This document shows positions 1 to 6,147 of a stretch of 6,147 nt of DNA, one piece after another (positions within the stretch are counted from its first letter, which is position 1; every line of letters begins with the position of its first letter). Under the pieces are notes generated by a model, which did not search any database, was not told the DNA's origin, and saw nothing but the letters and a program-made list of their open reading frames with translations. The DNA comes from Chloroflexota bacterium (GTDB taxonomy: Bacteria > Chloroflexota > Limnocylindria > Limnocylindrales > CSP1-4), in the NCBI GenBank assembly GCA_013694835.1, contig JACDBP010000199.1, positions 1 through 6,147 of the forward strand, written 5' to 3'. The translations under genes were made by a program, and so were the position numbers.

Positions 1-1404
1 CTGCTGGGTCACCATCGCGGGGATCGTCCGGAGCATGATCTTGAGGTCGAGCCAGAGGGACCAGCGGTCGATGTACTCCAGGTCGATCTCCACCCAGCGG
101 TCGAAGTCGGACTCCGAGTTGCGCGCCCGGATCTGCCAGAGGCCGGTGATGCCGGGCTTCATCGACAGCCGGCGGCGGTGCCACGGGTCGTAACGGTCGA
201 TCTCGGGCGCCTGTTGGGGTCGCGGACCGACGATCGACATCTCGCCGCGGAGCACGTTCCACAGCTGCGGCAGCTCGTCGATGCCCGTGCGTCGCAGGAA
301 CGCGCCAGCGGGTGTGATCCGCGGGTCGTTCCTGACCTTGAACGAGACGCCGGACACATAGTTGAGCTTCTCCACCTCCACCAGGCGCGCCTCCGCGTCG
401 CGGACCATGGTGCGGAATTTGATCATCGTGAAAGGCCGCCCGTGGACCCCGATGCGGATCTGCCGGAAGAAGATCGGTGAGCCGTCGCGGACACGGATCC
501 AGAGGATGACCGCGAGCAGCACGGGGCTCAGCGCGATCAGCGCCACCAGGGACAGCGCGATGTCGAGCAGCCGCTTCGCGGCAAGGGCCACGGCTCGATC
601 CGGGCCGCGCACGAACGAGAGCACGGGTCGGCCCTGGAACTCCTCGAAGCGACCCTGGGCGAGCGTTGCCCCGATCCCGTCGAGCGGCAGCCGGACGATG
701 CGGCCTTCCTCCTGGCAGAGGTAGCTGATCGGCTCGATGAGCGCCCACGAGCTCATCGGGAGGCAGATGGCGACCTCGTCGATGACGCGGGTGTGGAGGA
801 TCGACTCGAGATCCTCCAGGACGCCGAGCCCGGGACGGTGAAGGGAGCGATCCTCCGAGCCCGGCTCGCGCAGGTGCCCGATCACCCGCAGCCCTAGCTC
901 GGCCTGGCTCTCGATCCGATCGGCGAATTCCTCGGCAGCCTCTCCGGCCCCCACCACCAGCACGAACCGCGCGTTGGCGCCGCGTCGGCGGATCGAGGCG
1001 AACCACCGCCGGAGCAGCAACCGCAGCATGACCGTGGCCATCGCCTGGGCCGGGAACAGCAGCGCCAGGAAGACGCGGCTGACGTCATCGAGGCGGGCGA
1101 TGAACAGGATCGTGAGCGTGACGAGCGCCATGAGAGCCGCGGCCGCCACGATATCGGCAGCCTCCCGGCGCCAGGACCAGCGCGCCCGCAGCCGGTACAG
1201 GCCGCGCAGCCACAGCACACCGGCCCAGCCGACGGCATAGAGCGAGGCGAAGATCCAGGGCTCCACGATCACCTGCGCCCAGATGCCCTGGCCGAACCCG
1301 AAATCGAAGCGGAGCGCGGCCACGAGCGCGAAGACGCCGAGTGCGCTGAGCACGTCCGCCGTCACCAGCAGCGCCGAGAGCGCGACGCCGTGTCGTCGGA
1401 TCAT
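1..1404 (-). CDS. Exopolysaccharide polyprenyl glycosylphosphotransferase (WbaP/WcaJ-like), C-terminus cut by window edge
   Basis: The protein transfers a sugar-1-phosphate from a nucleotide sugar to undecaprenyl phosphate at the inner face of the membrane, the first step of exopolysaccharide or capsule assembly (family knowledge). 468 residues are visible. Hydrophobic segments lie at about 7-31, 50-66, 84-105 and 110-132, with LRGLYR at 66-71. A Rossmann-like CoA_binding_3 region starts at LVVGAG (149-154). The catalytic domain starts at KRLLDI (277-282), with a membrane segment containing the Ser-Pro break at 293-294, then KFRTM (329-333), DELPQLWNV (376-384) with the Asp376-Glu377 catalytic dyad, GEMSIVGPRP (387-396), KPGITGLWQI (416-425), and a final WSLWLDLKI stretch. 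It ends in frame at the window edge, probably a few residues before its stop. ATG 1404 is the only ATG, GTG or TTG between the in-frame stop at 1510-1512 and the first membrane segment, but it has only a weak SD. The sugar specificity cannot be read from sequence. Family assignment is very secure. Confidence 0.96.
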   Translation of the reverse strand, partial: MIRRHGVALSALLVTADVLSALGVFALVAALRFDFGFGQGIWAQVIVEPWIFASLYAVGWAGVLWLRGLYRLRARWSWRREAADIVAAAALMALVTLTILFIARLDDVSRVFLALLFPAQAMATVMLRLLLRRWFASIRRRGANARFVLVVGAGEAAEEFADRIESQAELGLRVIGHLREPGSEDRSLHRPGLGVLEDLESILHTRVIDEVAICLPMSSWALIEPISYLCQEEGRIVRLPLDGIGATLAQGRFEEFQGRPVLSFVRGPDRAVALAAKRLLDIALSLVALIALSPVLLAVILWIRVRDGSPIFFRQIRIGVHGRPFTMIKFRTMVRDAEARLVEVEKLNYVSGVSFKVRNDPRITPAGAFLRRTGIDELPQLWNVLRGEMSIVGPRPQQAPEIDRYDPWHRRRLSMKPGITGLWQIRARNSESDFDRWVEIDLEYIDRWSLWLDLKIMLRTIPAMVTQQ

Positions 1405-1433
1405 CCGTCCGCCTGCGAGGTCGTGGAAGCCAT
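1401..1433 (-). CDS. Possible 10-codon leader peptide (MASTTSQADG) coupled to the sugar transferase
   Basis: An ATG at 1433 lies 7 bases after a strong GGAGGGA sequence (1447-1441) and opens a frame of ten codons reading MASTTSQADG. Its TGA stop (1403-1401) overlaps the sugar-transferase ATG (1404-1402) as ATGA, the classic layout for translational coupling by termination-reinitiation. The transferase ATG has no comparable SD of its own. The peptide has no recognised motif and no run of regulatory codons, so attenuation by amino-acid starvation is not suggested. Alternatively, this could be the true N-terminus of the transferase displaced by a one-base frameshift or assembly error, since short Ser/Thr-rich N-terminal tails before the first membrane helix are common in this family. 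Existence as a translated peptide is inferred. Confidence 0.4.
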   Translation of the reverse strand: MASTTSQADG

Positions 1434-1440
1434 CGATCGG

Positions 1441-1447
1441 TCCCTCC
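1441..1447 (-). promoter_or_regulatory. Strong Shine-Dalgarno GGAGGGA upstream of the leader ORF
   Basis: On the minus strand GGAGGGA runs from 1447 to 1441 and lies 7 bases before the ATG at 1433, an ideal spacing. It lies 36 bases before the sugar-transferase ATG at 1404, too far to serve that start directly. It is therefore the main evidence that ribosomes enter at 1433 rather than at 1404. Confidence 0.55.
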
Positions 1448-1456
1448 GGACGACAG

Positions 1457-1484
1457 AGTGAACGTTCCGGGCCGACCTTGGCAA
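1457..1484 (-). promoter_or_regulatory. Weak sigma70-like promoter candidate for the sugar transferase
   Basis: Minus-strand TTGCCA (1484-1479) matches five of six bases of the -35 consensus. After a 16-base spacer, TTCACT (1462-1457) matches only three of six bases of the -10. Transcription would start near 1450, leaving a very short leader just before the GGAGGGA site. The -10 is poor and the window is GC-rich, so this may be chance. Confidence 0.22.
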
Positions 1485-1604
1485 GCGCGCGTGAAGGGGA
1501 CGCGATGGGCTAACGGATGGCAGCGCCGGGCGTCTACCACTTTTCAGGGATGCATCACATCCGGCACGAGACGGTATGGTTAGGGGCGTCCTGGCATGCC
1601 TGCG

Positions 1605-1663
1605 GCCGGTCGACACATCAGGGGAGAGCTGTTGTTATCCATGACTCGTGCCGGTCGACCGGC
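1605..1663. repeat. 10-base repeat GCCGGTCGAC flanking the ribosome-binding site, second copy within a 14-base palindrome
   Basis: GCCGGTCGAC occurs at 1605-1614 and again at 1650-1659. The second copy is part of the perfect palindrome GCCGGTCGACCGGC (1650-1663). Because of the palindrome, the first copy is also the reverse complement of 1654-1663, so an mRNA stem of 10 pairs could enclose the SD (1620-1628) and the ATG (1641). Alternatively, the two copies could be a DNA-binding repeat. Function is unknown. Confidence 0.4.
1620..1628 (+). promoter_or_regulatory. Shine-Dalgarno AGGGGAGAG of the first secreted gene
   Basis: This purine run resembles the AGGGGAGG upstream of the next gene (4891-4898). 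It lies 12 bases before ATG 1641 and only 3 bases before an in-frame TTG at 1632. It lies downstream of the earlier in-frame ATG at 1596, which argues against that start. ATG 1641 also puts a compact charged N-terminus directly before the signal-peptide core. Confidence 0.6.
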
Positions 1664-4600
1664 CGCCGTGCTCCTTGCCGTCGTGCTCCTCGTTCCGGGT
1701 CTGGCGGTCGTGCCGGGCAGTCAGGGAACCATCGTTCAAACCGCTTCAGCAGCCTCCGAGACCGACTCGACCGCGGGCCGCACGAGCGCGATCCGGGGCT
1801 CCTCATCCAGGGCGACGGAACGCACGGACCACGAGCCGCTCGCCGAGGTGACGCCCCCGCGCGACCCTGCTGACCCCTTCGACCCGACGCGCCAGCCGCC
1901 GGAAGAGCCGGTGCTGAAGCCGAGCCCGTACGACGACCCAGCGCCCACGGAGCTTTCATCCGGGGCCCGTGCTCCCGACGGTGCGCCGCTCTACAGCCAA
2001 CCGCGCCGGACCACGACCCTGCCCGGCGATCTGGCCGGCCCGACCGATCCCACCATGATCGCGCCGCGCGGCGTGACCACGGGCACGTGCCCCACCAGCG
2101 GTCCCCGCATCACCTCGGGCGACGGCTTCCAGATGGCGCTCAGCACGAGCGGAGCGATCGTCGGGCTCAAGGACGGCACCGACTGCCTCGACCGCCTCGC
2201 CCGCAGCGGCGGCTTCTCGATGCGCATGATCGGGCAGTCCGCCAACAACCCGAACCTGGTCCGCAACCCCGACTTCAGCAGCGGCTCCAGCATCCCCACC
2301 GACTGGAGTCGCTCGGGGACCGGGCCGGTCATCGACACGTCGGTCGGCTACAACGGCACCCGGTCGGTGCGCATCACCCGCACCACGACCGGTGACTCGG
2401 GGTACCTCTACCAGACCATCACCGTGGAGCCGTCGACGAACTACGTGCTGGGGGGCTATTTCAAGGCCGGCAGGTCCGGCGACGGCTCCACCTTCGTGGT
2501 GCCGACGGCCGCGGCGACCACCAACCCCATCGTCTCGCGCAACGTCTCACCGCTCATGCTCCTCGGGCAGGTCAAGGACTCGGCGGGGCGGCTGCTGCGC
2601 TCGCCGACCGCCTGGGGCTACACCAACCTCGCCGATTGGAACTACCAGTCGGTCGGGTTCCGGACCCCATCCACCGCGAGGAGCGTCACGATCTCCATCA
2701 GGATGGTCGATGGCAAGGGCGTCGGCTGGTGGGACGGCATCGGCCTCCGGAAGCTGTGGGCCGCATCGGGCACCTCGCTGATCGACAGCCAGGTCGTCCA
2801 GCAGGACGCGAACACCCTCACCCAGACCGCCGAGTTCAGCGGCCAGCCCCTGCTGCTGCAGGCGACCTACACCGGCGGCGAGAAGTCGCTCCGGATCGAC
2901 GGCAAGGTCAAGCTCAAGCCCGGCGTCACCGGTGACAAGGCCTTCCAGGTCGCCTTCGCGCTGCCCCTGGATGCCGTCGGCTGGTACTGGGGCGACCATG
3001 CCCGCGCGTCCCGCCAGATCGCCGCGAACACCCGCTACGACTACGAGAACTACCAGACCACGCCCACCTCGCGGTACCCATGGGCGACCGTGTACAGCTC
3101 CGGGAATGGCGTCTCGATCGGTGCCCCGCTGAGCGTTCCGCGCGGCTACACCATGCGCTACGACTCGAGGGAGGGGCTCATCATCAAGTTCGACCTGGCC
3201 CTCTCGTCCGCGACGGACAAGCTGAACGCGGCCCAGGGCGGCGGTGACGGCGTCTCGACGTTCTCCATCCAGCTCTTCACCTCGCCGCCGGCGTGGGGCT
3301 TCCGGGCATCGACGCAGAAGTACTACGACGTCAACCCCAACGACTTCAGGAGGTTCCCCGATCCCGACGCGGAGCTCGAGGGTGCCCTCTTCTTCCGGCC
3401 TGACCTCAACGCGCTGGATCCCAATGGCCTTGCCGACGGCGACCAGTCGAGGGCCTTCGGCCTGGGGGTCAACATCGTCGGCCTCGGCTACAACGGCACC
3501 TGGGGCGCCACGAACCTGCGCTGGGACGATCTTCGCAACTACCCGACGGCTGCCTACATCCACATGTGGGGCGACTTCCGCCAGAAGTGCCCGGGCGTCC
3601 AGGCCTGCGGCACGCTGACCTATCAGCAGATGATCGCCGCCCTCCAGGACGACGCGGCGAACCATCCAAGCCAGCGGGTCCAGGACGAGTCGGCGGCGGC
3701 GCTCGAGTCAGCGATCCGGGACATCAACCAGCGGATCCGATACGACGCGCGGTACAGCGAGTACCGCATCTTCATGGGTCCCGATCCGGACGCGCCGGGC
3801 TTCGACTGGGTGGACGTCATCAACAAGTGGATGCGTGACGGGGCGATGCAGGCCGCCGCCGATGCCAACGGGACGCTCGACGGCATCTACAGCGACTCCA
3901 CCTCCGGCTTCCGCCAGTGGGGCGCCGTCAGCGACTACGACCGCGACCACTGGGCGATCGCGGACTCGCCGCTGATGTTCGACTACGACAGCGGGCGCGT
4001 GGCTCAGCGCGGCCATTTCAACAACTGGGAGCAGCTGAAGCGCCTGCGCGCCTGGGCAAGCGACCGGGGCATGTTCGTCTCGTTCAACTTCAACGCCGAT
4101 GAGGTCACCGAGGGCGGTTACCTGGGCGCGGACGCGAGCGATCACTTCCTCATCGAGAAGGGGTTGCCGGACCGGACCTTCCCGGAGTGGGGCACCACCG
4201 TCGACAGCTTCGCGCTCCTCAAGCGCACCCTGGCCAACAAGCGTCCGCTCAGCAACACGGACCAGCTCGGCTGCAAGGTGGGCTATCCCATCACGGACAT
4301 CCGCTTCCGCGTCCAGCAGTCGCTGTTCTACGGCATCTACTACGGTCCCTGCCGTTGGGAGCAGACGAGCTGGTGGACCTCCGGCCACCGGGCGCTGTTC
4401 AATCTCTACAAGGTGTACTTCAAGCGGCTCGGCAAGGCTGGTTGGGAGGTCGTCACCAATGCCCGCTCCAGCACCGGCTACATCCGCCTGGAGCGCTTCG
4501 GCAACCTCAAGGACGACGACCTGAACATCACCCTCCGCAACGAGTCCAGCTCCACCCGCTCGGGGACGATCGAGGTGACCCTCAAGAACCAGTACGACGA

Positions 4601-4826
4601 CGGCATCGCCCCCGTCCAGGTCAGCGCGGACCTCCGCTACCAGGTCCGGAGCTCCAGCGGCGTGTACACCATGAAGTCGACCAGGTTCTCGTCGTGCGCG
4701 GGCACGATCTCGCTCAACGCACTGAAGACCCGCGGGACGCTCAGCCTGTCCACCTCGAACGGCGGCGCCCTGCCGCCGTTCACCACGGGGATCCTGCGGG
4801 TGAAGCGCGAAGTCAGCTGCCCGTGA
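1641..4826 (+). CDS. Secreted multidomain glycoside-hydrolase-like protein (jelly-roll plus probable TIM barrel)
   Basis: This 1061-residue exported protein probably binds and may cleave a polysaccharide; substrate and family are not recognised. A Sec signal peptide has Arg3 and Arg6, a hydrophobic core at 8-24 and an ASA cleavage site near 37. A Pro/Ser/Thr-rich, probably disordered linker follows to about 145. A beta-sandwich seems to start at about 150-198 (ending GGFSMRMIG) and resume at about 373-570 (GWYWGD 447-452, RYPWATV 478-484, WGFRA 552-556). Between them is a jelly-roll CBM-like module (NLVRNPDF at 205-212 to WWDGIGL at 363-369). Residues about 600-930 look like a TIM barrel: HMWGDF (641-646), DGIYSDS (747-753), DRDHW (767-771), NFNADE (816-821). 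Asp752 is the best catalytic candidate. A C-terminal beta domain starts near GWEVVT (934) with ERFG (951-954). Eight cysteines (150, 182, 650, 656, 878, 904, 1019, 1060) suit disulfides outside the cell. Start chosen at ATG 1641; TTG 1632 or ATG 1596 remain possible. Confidence 0.85.
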   Translation: MTRAGRPAAVLLAVVLLVPGLAVVPGSQGTIVQTASAASETDSTAGRTSAIRGSSSRATERTDHEPLAEVTPPRDPADPFDPTRQPPEEPVLKPSPYDDPAPTELSSGARAPDGAPLYSQPRRTTTLPGDLAGPTDPTMIAPRGVTTGTCPTSGPRITSGDGFQMALSTSGAIVGLKDGTDCLDRLARSGGFSMRMIGQSANNPNLVRNPDFSSGSSIPTDWSRSGTGPVIDTSVGYNGTRSVRITRTTTGDSGYLYQTITVEPSTNYVLGGYFKAGRSGDGSTFVVPTAAATTNPIVSRNVSPLMLLGQVKDSAGRLLRSPTAWGYTNLADWNYQSVGFRTPSTARSVTISIRMVDGKGVGWWDGIGLRKLWAASGTSLIDSQVVQQDANTLTQTAEFSGQPLLLQATYTGGEKSLRIDGKVKLKPGVTGDKAFQVAFALPLDAVGWYWGDHARASRQIAANTRYDYENYQTTPTSRYPWATVYSSGNGVSIGAPLSVPRGYTMRYDSREGLIIKFDLALSSATDKLNAAQGGGDGVSTFSIQLFTSPPAWGFRASTQKYYDVNPNDFRRFPDPDAELEGALFFRPDLNALDPNGLADGDQSRAFGLGVNIVGLGYNGTWGATNLRWDDLRNYPTAAYIHMWGDFRQKCPGVQACGTLTYQQMIAALQDDAANHPSQRVQDESAAALESAIRDINQRIRYDARYSEYRIFMGPDPDAPGFDWVDVINKWMRDGAMQAAADANGTLDGIYSDSTSGFRQWGAVSDYDRDHWAIADSPLMFDYDSGRVAQRGHFNNWEQLKRLRAWASDRGMFVSFNFNADEVTEGGYLGADASDHFLIEKGLPDRTFPEWGTTVDSFALLKRTLANKRPLSNTDQLGCKVGYPITDIRFRVQQSLFYGIYYGPCRWEQTSWWTSGHRALFNLYKVYFKRLGKAGWEVVTNARSSTGYIRLERFGNLKDDDLNITLRNESSSTRSGTIEVTLKNQYDDGIAPVQVSADLRYQVRSSSGVYTMKSTRFSSCAGTISLNALKTRGTLSLSTSNGGALPPFTTGILRVKREVSCP

Positions 4827-4842
4827 CCGTCCGGTGACGGGC
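4819..4842 (+). other. Stem-loop overlapping the stop codon of the first secreted gene
   Basis: GCCCGT (4819-4824) pairs with ACGGGC (4837-4842), and after one G-G mismatch ACC pairs with GGT around a GTCC loop. This gives about nine pairs in all. The TGA stop (4824-4826) is inside the stem. No T-run follows, so it is not a standard intrinsic terminator. It could reduce readthrough, protect the upstream mRNA end or be chance in GC-rich sequence. Confidence 0.35.
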
Positions 4843-4890
4843 TTCCGCATCCGTACAGCTTCCGCGCCCGCATCCAGGGCACACCATCCC

Positions 4891-4898
4891 AGGGGAGG
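4891..4898 (+). promoter_or_regulatory. Shine-Dalgarno AGGGGAGG of the second secreted gene
   Basis: This strong SD lies 10 bases before GTG 4909 and 22 bases before the in-frame ATG 4921. The spacing favours the GTG start. It closely matches the AGGGGAGAG in front of the first paralog, so the translation signal may have been duplicated along with the gene. Confidence 0.65.
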
Positions 4899-4908
4899 TT
4901 CGCGCACC

Positions 4909-6147
4909 GTGCACAACGCCATGGCTCTTCGGCCGCTGCGGACCTCGATGGTCGCGGCACTGGTCATCCTGCTGATCTCGGTGATGCCGGCCGCCGGCCG
5001 GGACGCGTCCGCGCGTCCTGACGCACCCATCAACGCCGCTGCGCCCCGCGGCGTCGGCACCCATACCGTCAGTGGCGACTGCGTCGCTACCGACTGCCTG
5101 GACTTGACGGTGAACGCAGCTGACGGCGGCGTGGACGCCGTGACCGAGGGCACACGCGCCATCCCGATGAACGGCAAGAAGGGCGGCTTCTCGGTCAGGA
5201 TGGTCGGCGACCAGCCGAACATGCTGCTCAACCACGACTTCGAAGACCCCAGCGGCGGCTGGACCTTCCCGACCAGCGGCAGCTACCGGCCCGTGCGCGC
5301 CGCCGAGAGCGATATGAGCCACCCGGGGAGCTGGGTGTCGCGCGTCCAGATCAGCGGCACCACGCCGCGCACCTCCGCGGCCCTCATGCAGCAGACCCGG
5401 ACGGTGTCGCCCAGCACCAACTACGTGATCTCCGGCTGGTTCAAGACCACCGCCCTTGGGCCCAACTCGACCGAGACCACTGCGCCGCTGACCTACAAGC
5501 CCGGCCTGGCGCCCGCGGCCGTCCGCATCGAGATGCTGGACGCGTCGAGCAATGTCCTGCGCACGAACTGGGTGTACGCGTACACCGGCACCGCCCAGTG
5601 GCACGAGAACGCGGTCGGCGTGAAGACCCTCAGCAACGTCAACCGGATCCGCCTCTCGGTCGGCGTCTGGGGCGGCTACGGGACCGTCATGTTCGACGAC
5701 ATCAGCCTCAGCCGCCTCTTCCCCACGACGAACACGCCGCTGCCGATGACGGCCACCCAGCCCGGCGGCGGCAACACCCCGATCCTCCTGACAGGGACCG
5801 TGGGGTCAGGCCAGCCGCTCCGGGTCAACGCGACGGTCTCGCCCACGTCGAAGGGCTTCGAGATCGAGGGTGCCGTGACCAACACCTCGGGCACGGCGAG
5901 CCCGTCGACGGACCGGGCGCTGCAGCTGAGCTACACGCTGCCGATCAACGCCACCGGCTGGCAGTGGGGCGACACGCCGCGCGTCTCCCGGACGATCGTG
6001 GCGGGCAGCTCCTACTTCTTCGAGAACAACCTCAACTCGCCCACCGCGCGGTACCCCTGGGCGACGGTCTTCGACTCGGGTCCCAACGCCAGCGGCCTGA
6101 GCATCGGCGCGCCGCTGACCAGGCCGCGCGCCTATGCCCTGAAGTAC
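4909..6147 (+). CDS. Secreted paralog of the preceding glycoside-hydrolase-like protein, 3' end outside window
   Basis: 413 residues are visible, starting at GTG 4909. A signal peptide has Arg8 and Arg11, a hydrophobic core at 14-26 and an ASA site near 35. The long Pro-rich linker of the upstream paralog is missing; only a short tail precedes Cys57 and Cys62 (CVATDC). GGFSVRM (92-98) then leads into a jelly-roll module from NMLLNHDF (104-111) through SPSTNYVISGWFK to VMFDDISL (260-267). The beta-sandwich resumes with DRALQLSYTLP, GWQWGD (350-355), ARYPWATV (380-387) and SIGAPL. Over the last stretch, about 39 of 73 positions are identical to residues 435-507 of the neighbour by hand alignment, so common descent is clear. 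The window ends at the equivalent of residue 507 of that protein, so about 550 residues including a TIM-barrel-like region are expected beyond it. The gap to the upstream gene is 82 bases on the same strand, so one operon is likely. Function is inferred only from the paralog. Confidence 0.88.
   Translation, partial: MHNAMALRPLRTSMVAALVILLISVMPAAGRDASARPDAPINAAAPRGVGTHTVSGDCVATDCLDLTVNAADGGVDAVTEGTRAIPMNGKKGGFSVRMVGDQPNMLLNHDFEDPSGGWTFPTSGSYRPVRAAESDMSHPGSWVSRVQISGTTPRTSAALMQQTRTVSPSTNYVISGWFKTTALGPNSTETTAPLTYKPGLAPAAVRIEMLDASSNVLRTNWVYAYTGTAQWHENAVGVKTLSNVNRIRLSVGVWGGYGTVMFDDISLSRLFPTTNTPLPMTATQPGGGNTPILLTGTVGSGQPLRVNATVSPTSKGFEIEGAVTNTSGTASPSTDRALQLSYTLPINATGWQWGDTPRVSRTIVAGSSYFFENNLNSPTARYPWATVFDSGPNASGLSIGAPLTRPRAYALKY

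Larger units (their letters stand above)
1434..1640. other. Divergent intergenic region between the sugar transferase and the secreted protein gene
   Basis: This stretch must carry the promoters of both divergent transcription units. No strong consensus promoter is visible. On the plus strand TATGGT (1575-1580) could be a -10 (four of six bases), but no good -35 lies upstream. Two 8-base palindromes, GATGCATC (1549-1556) and GGCATGCC (1593-1600), are 44 bases apart centre to centre and could be operator halves, though this is speculative. The AT-richer patch around 1537-1560 contrasts with the GC-rich flanks, as expected for a promoter region. Short open frames on both strands here have Arg/Pro/Ser-rich translations typical of noncoding GC-rich DNA. 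Confidence 0.5.

Noticed and set aside
1085..1540. Minus-strand open frame of 151 codons overlapping the sugar-transferase start
   Set aside because: It is out of frame with the conserved transferase sequence and its translation is Arg/Pro-rich; the transferase frame explains this region through the N-terminal membrane segments.
1575..1580. TATGGT as a -10 box for the secreted genes
   Set aside because: Only four of six bases match and no acceptable -35 lies 16-18 bases upstream, so it is not listed as a promoter.
2547..3665. Minus-strand open frame of 372 codons
   Set aside because: It is antisense to the jelly-roll and sandwich region of the first secreted gene, with the same low-complexity composition and no recognisable domain or SD.
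4187..4837. Plus-strand open frame of 216 codons inside the first secreted gene
   Set aside because: It is a shifted frame of the barrel-coding region and yields Gln/Pro/His/Arg-rich sequence typical of an out-of-frame GC-rich translation.
4827..4908. Separate promoter for the second secreted gene
   Set aside because: The 82-base gap is GC-rich and shows no -10 or -35-like pair; cotranscription with the first gene is simpler.
3708..5231. Long minus-strand open frame of 507 codons across the two secreted genes
   Set aside because: It lies antisense to two well-supported paralogous genes, spans their intergenic gap, and translates to Val/Ala/Arg/Glu-rich low-complexity sequence with no motif. 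Long antisense open frames are common in GC-rich DNA.

Overview
This is a GC-rich window with three large genes: one divergent from a tandem pair. The codon style, the Sec-type signal peptides and the wording of the sugar-transferase C-terminus suggest a high-GC Chloroflexota (Limnocylindria-like) or actinobacterial genome. That placement is an impression from sequence style; nothing in the window proves it.

Positions 1-1404 (minus strand) hold almost all of a polyprenyl-phosphate glycosyl-1-phosphate transferase, the enzyme that starts exopolysaccharide or capsule repeat units at the membrane. Only its last few residues are missing at the window edge. Just upstream of it is a 10-codon open frame with a strong Shine-Dalgarno (SD) sequence. 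Its TGA overlaps the transferase ATG as ATGA, so it is either a translationally coupled leader peptide or the mark of a one-base frameshift. Positions 1434-1640 are the divergent intergenic region, with short palindromes and weak promoter-like sequences.

Positions 1641-4826 (plus strand) encode a 1061-residue secreted protein. It has a signal peptide, a Pro-rich linker, a beta-sandwich that appears to be split by an inserted jelly-roll carbohydrate-binding-like module, a probable TIM-barrel glycoside-hydrolase-like catalytic region and a C-terminal beta domain. After 82 bases, a second gene (4909 to the window end) encodes the first 413 residues of a clear paralog with the same domain order and its own signal peptide. 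Both plus-strand genes have an AGGGGAG-type SD sequence and are probably cotranscribed.

Read together, the window looks like the edge of a polysaccharide locus. A membrane enzyme starts glycan synthesis on one side, and tandem secreted glycan-binding or glycan-cleaving proteins of unassigned family sit on the other. Their action on the locally made polymer is inferred from proximity only. I saw no tRNA, rRNA, CRISPR array or mobile element.
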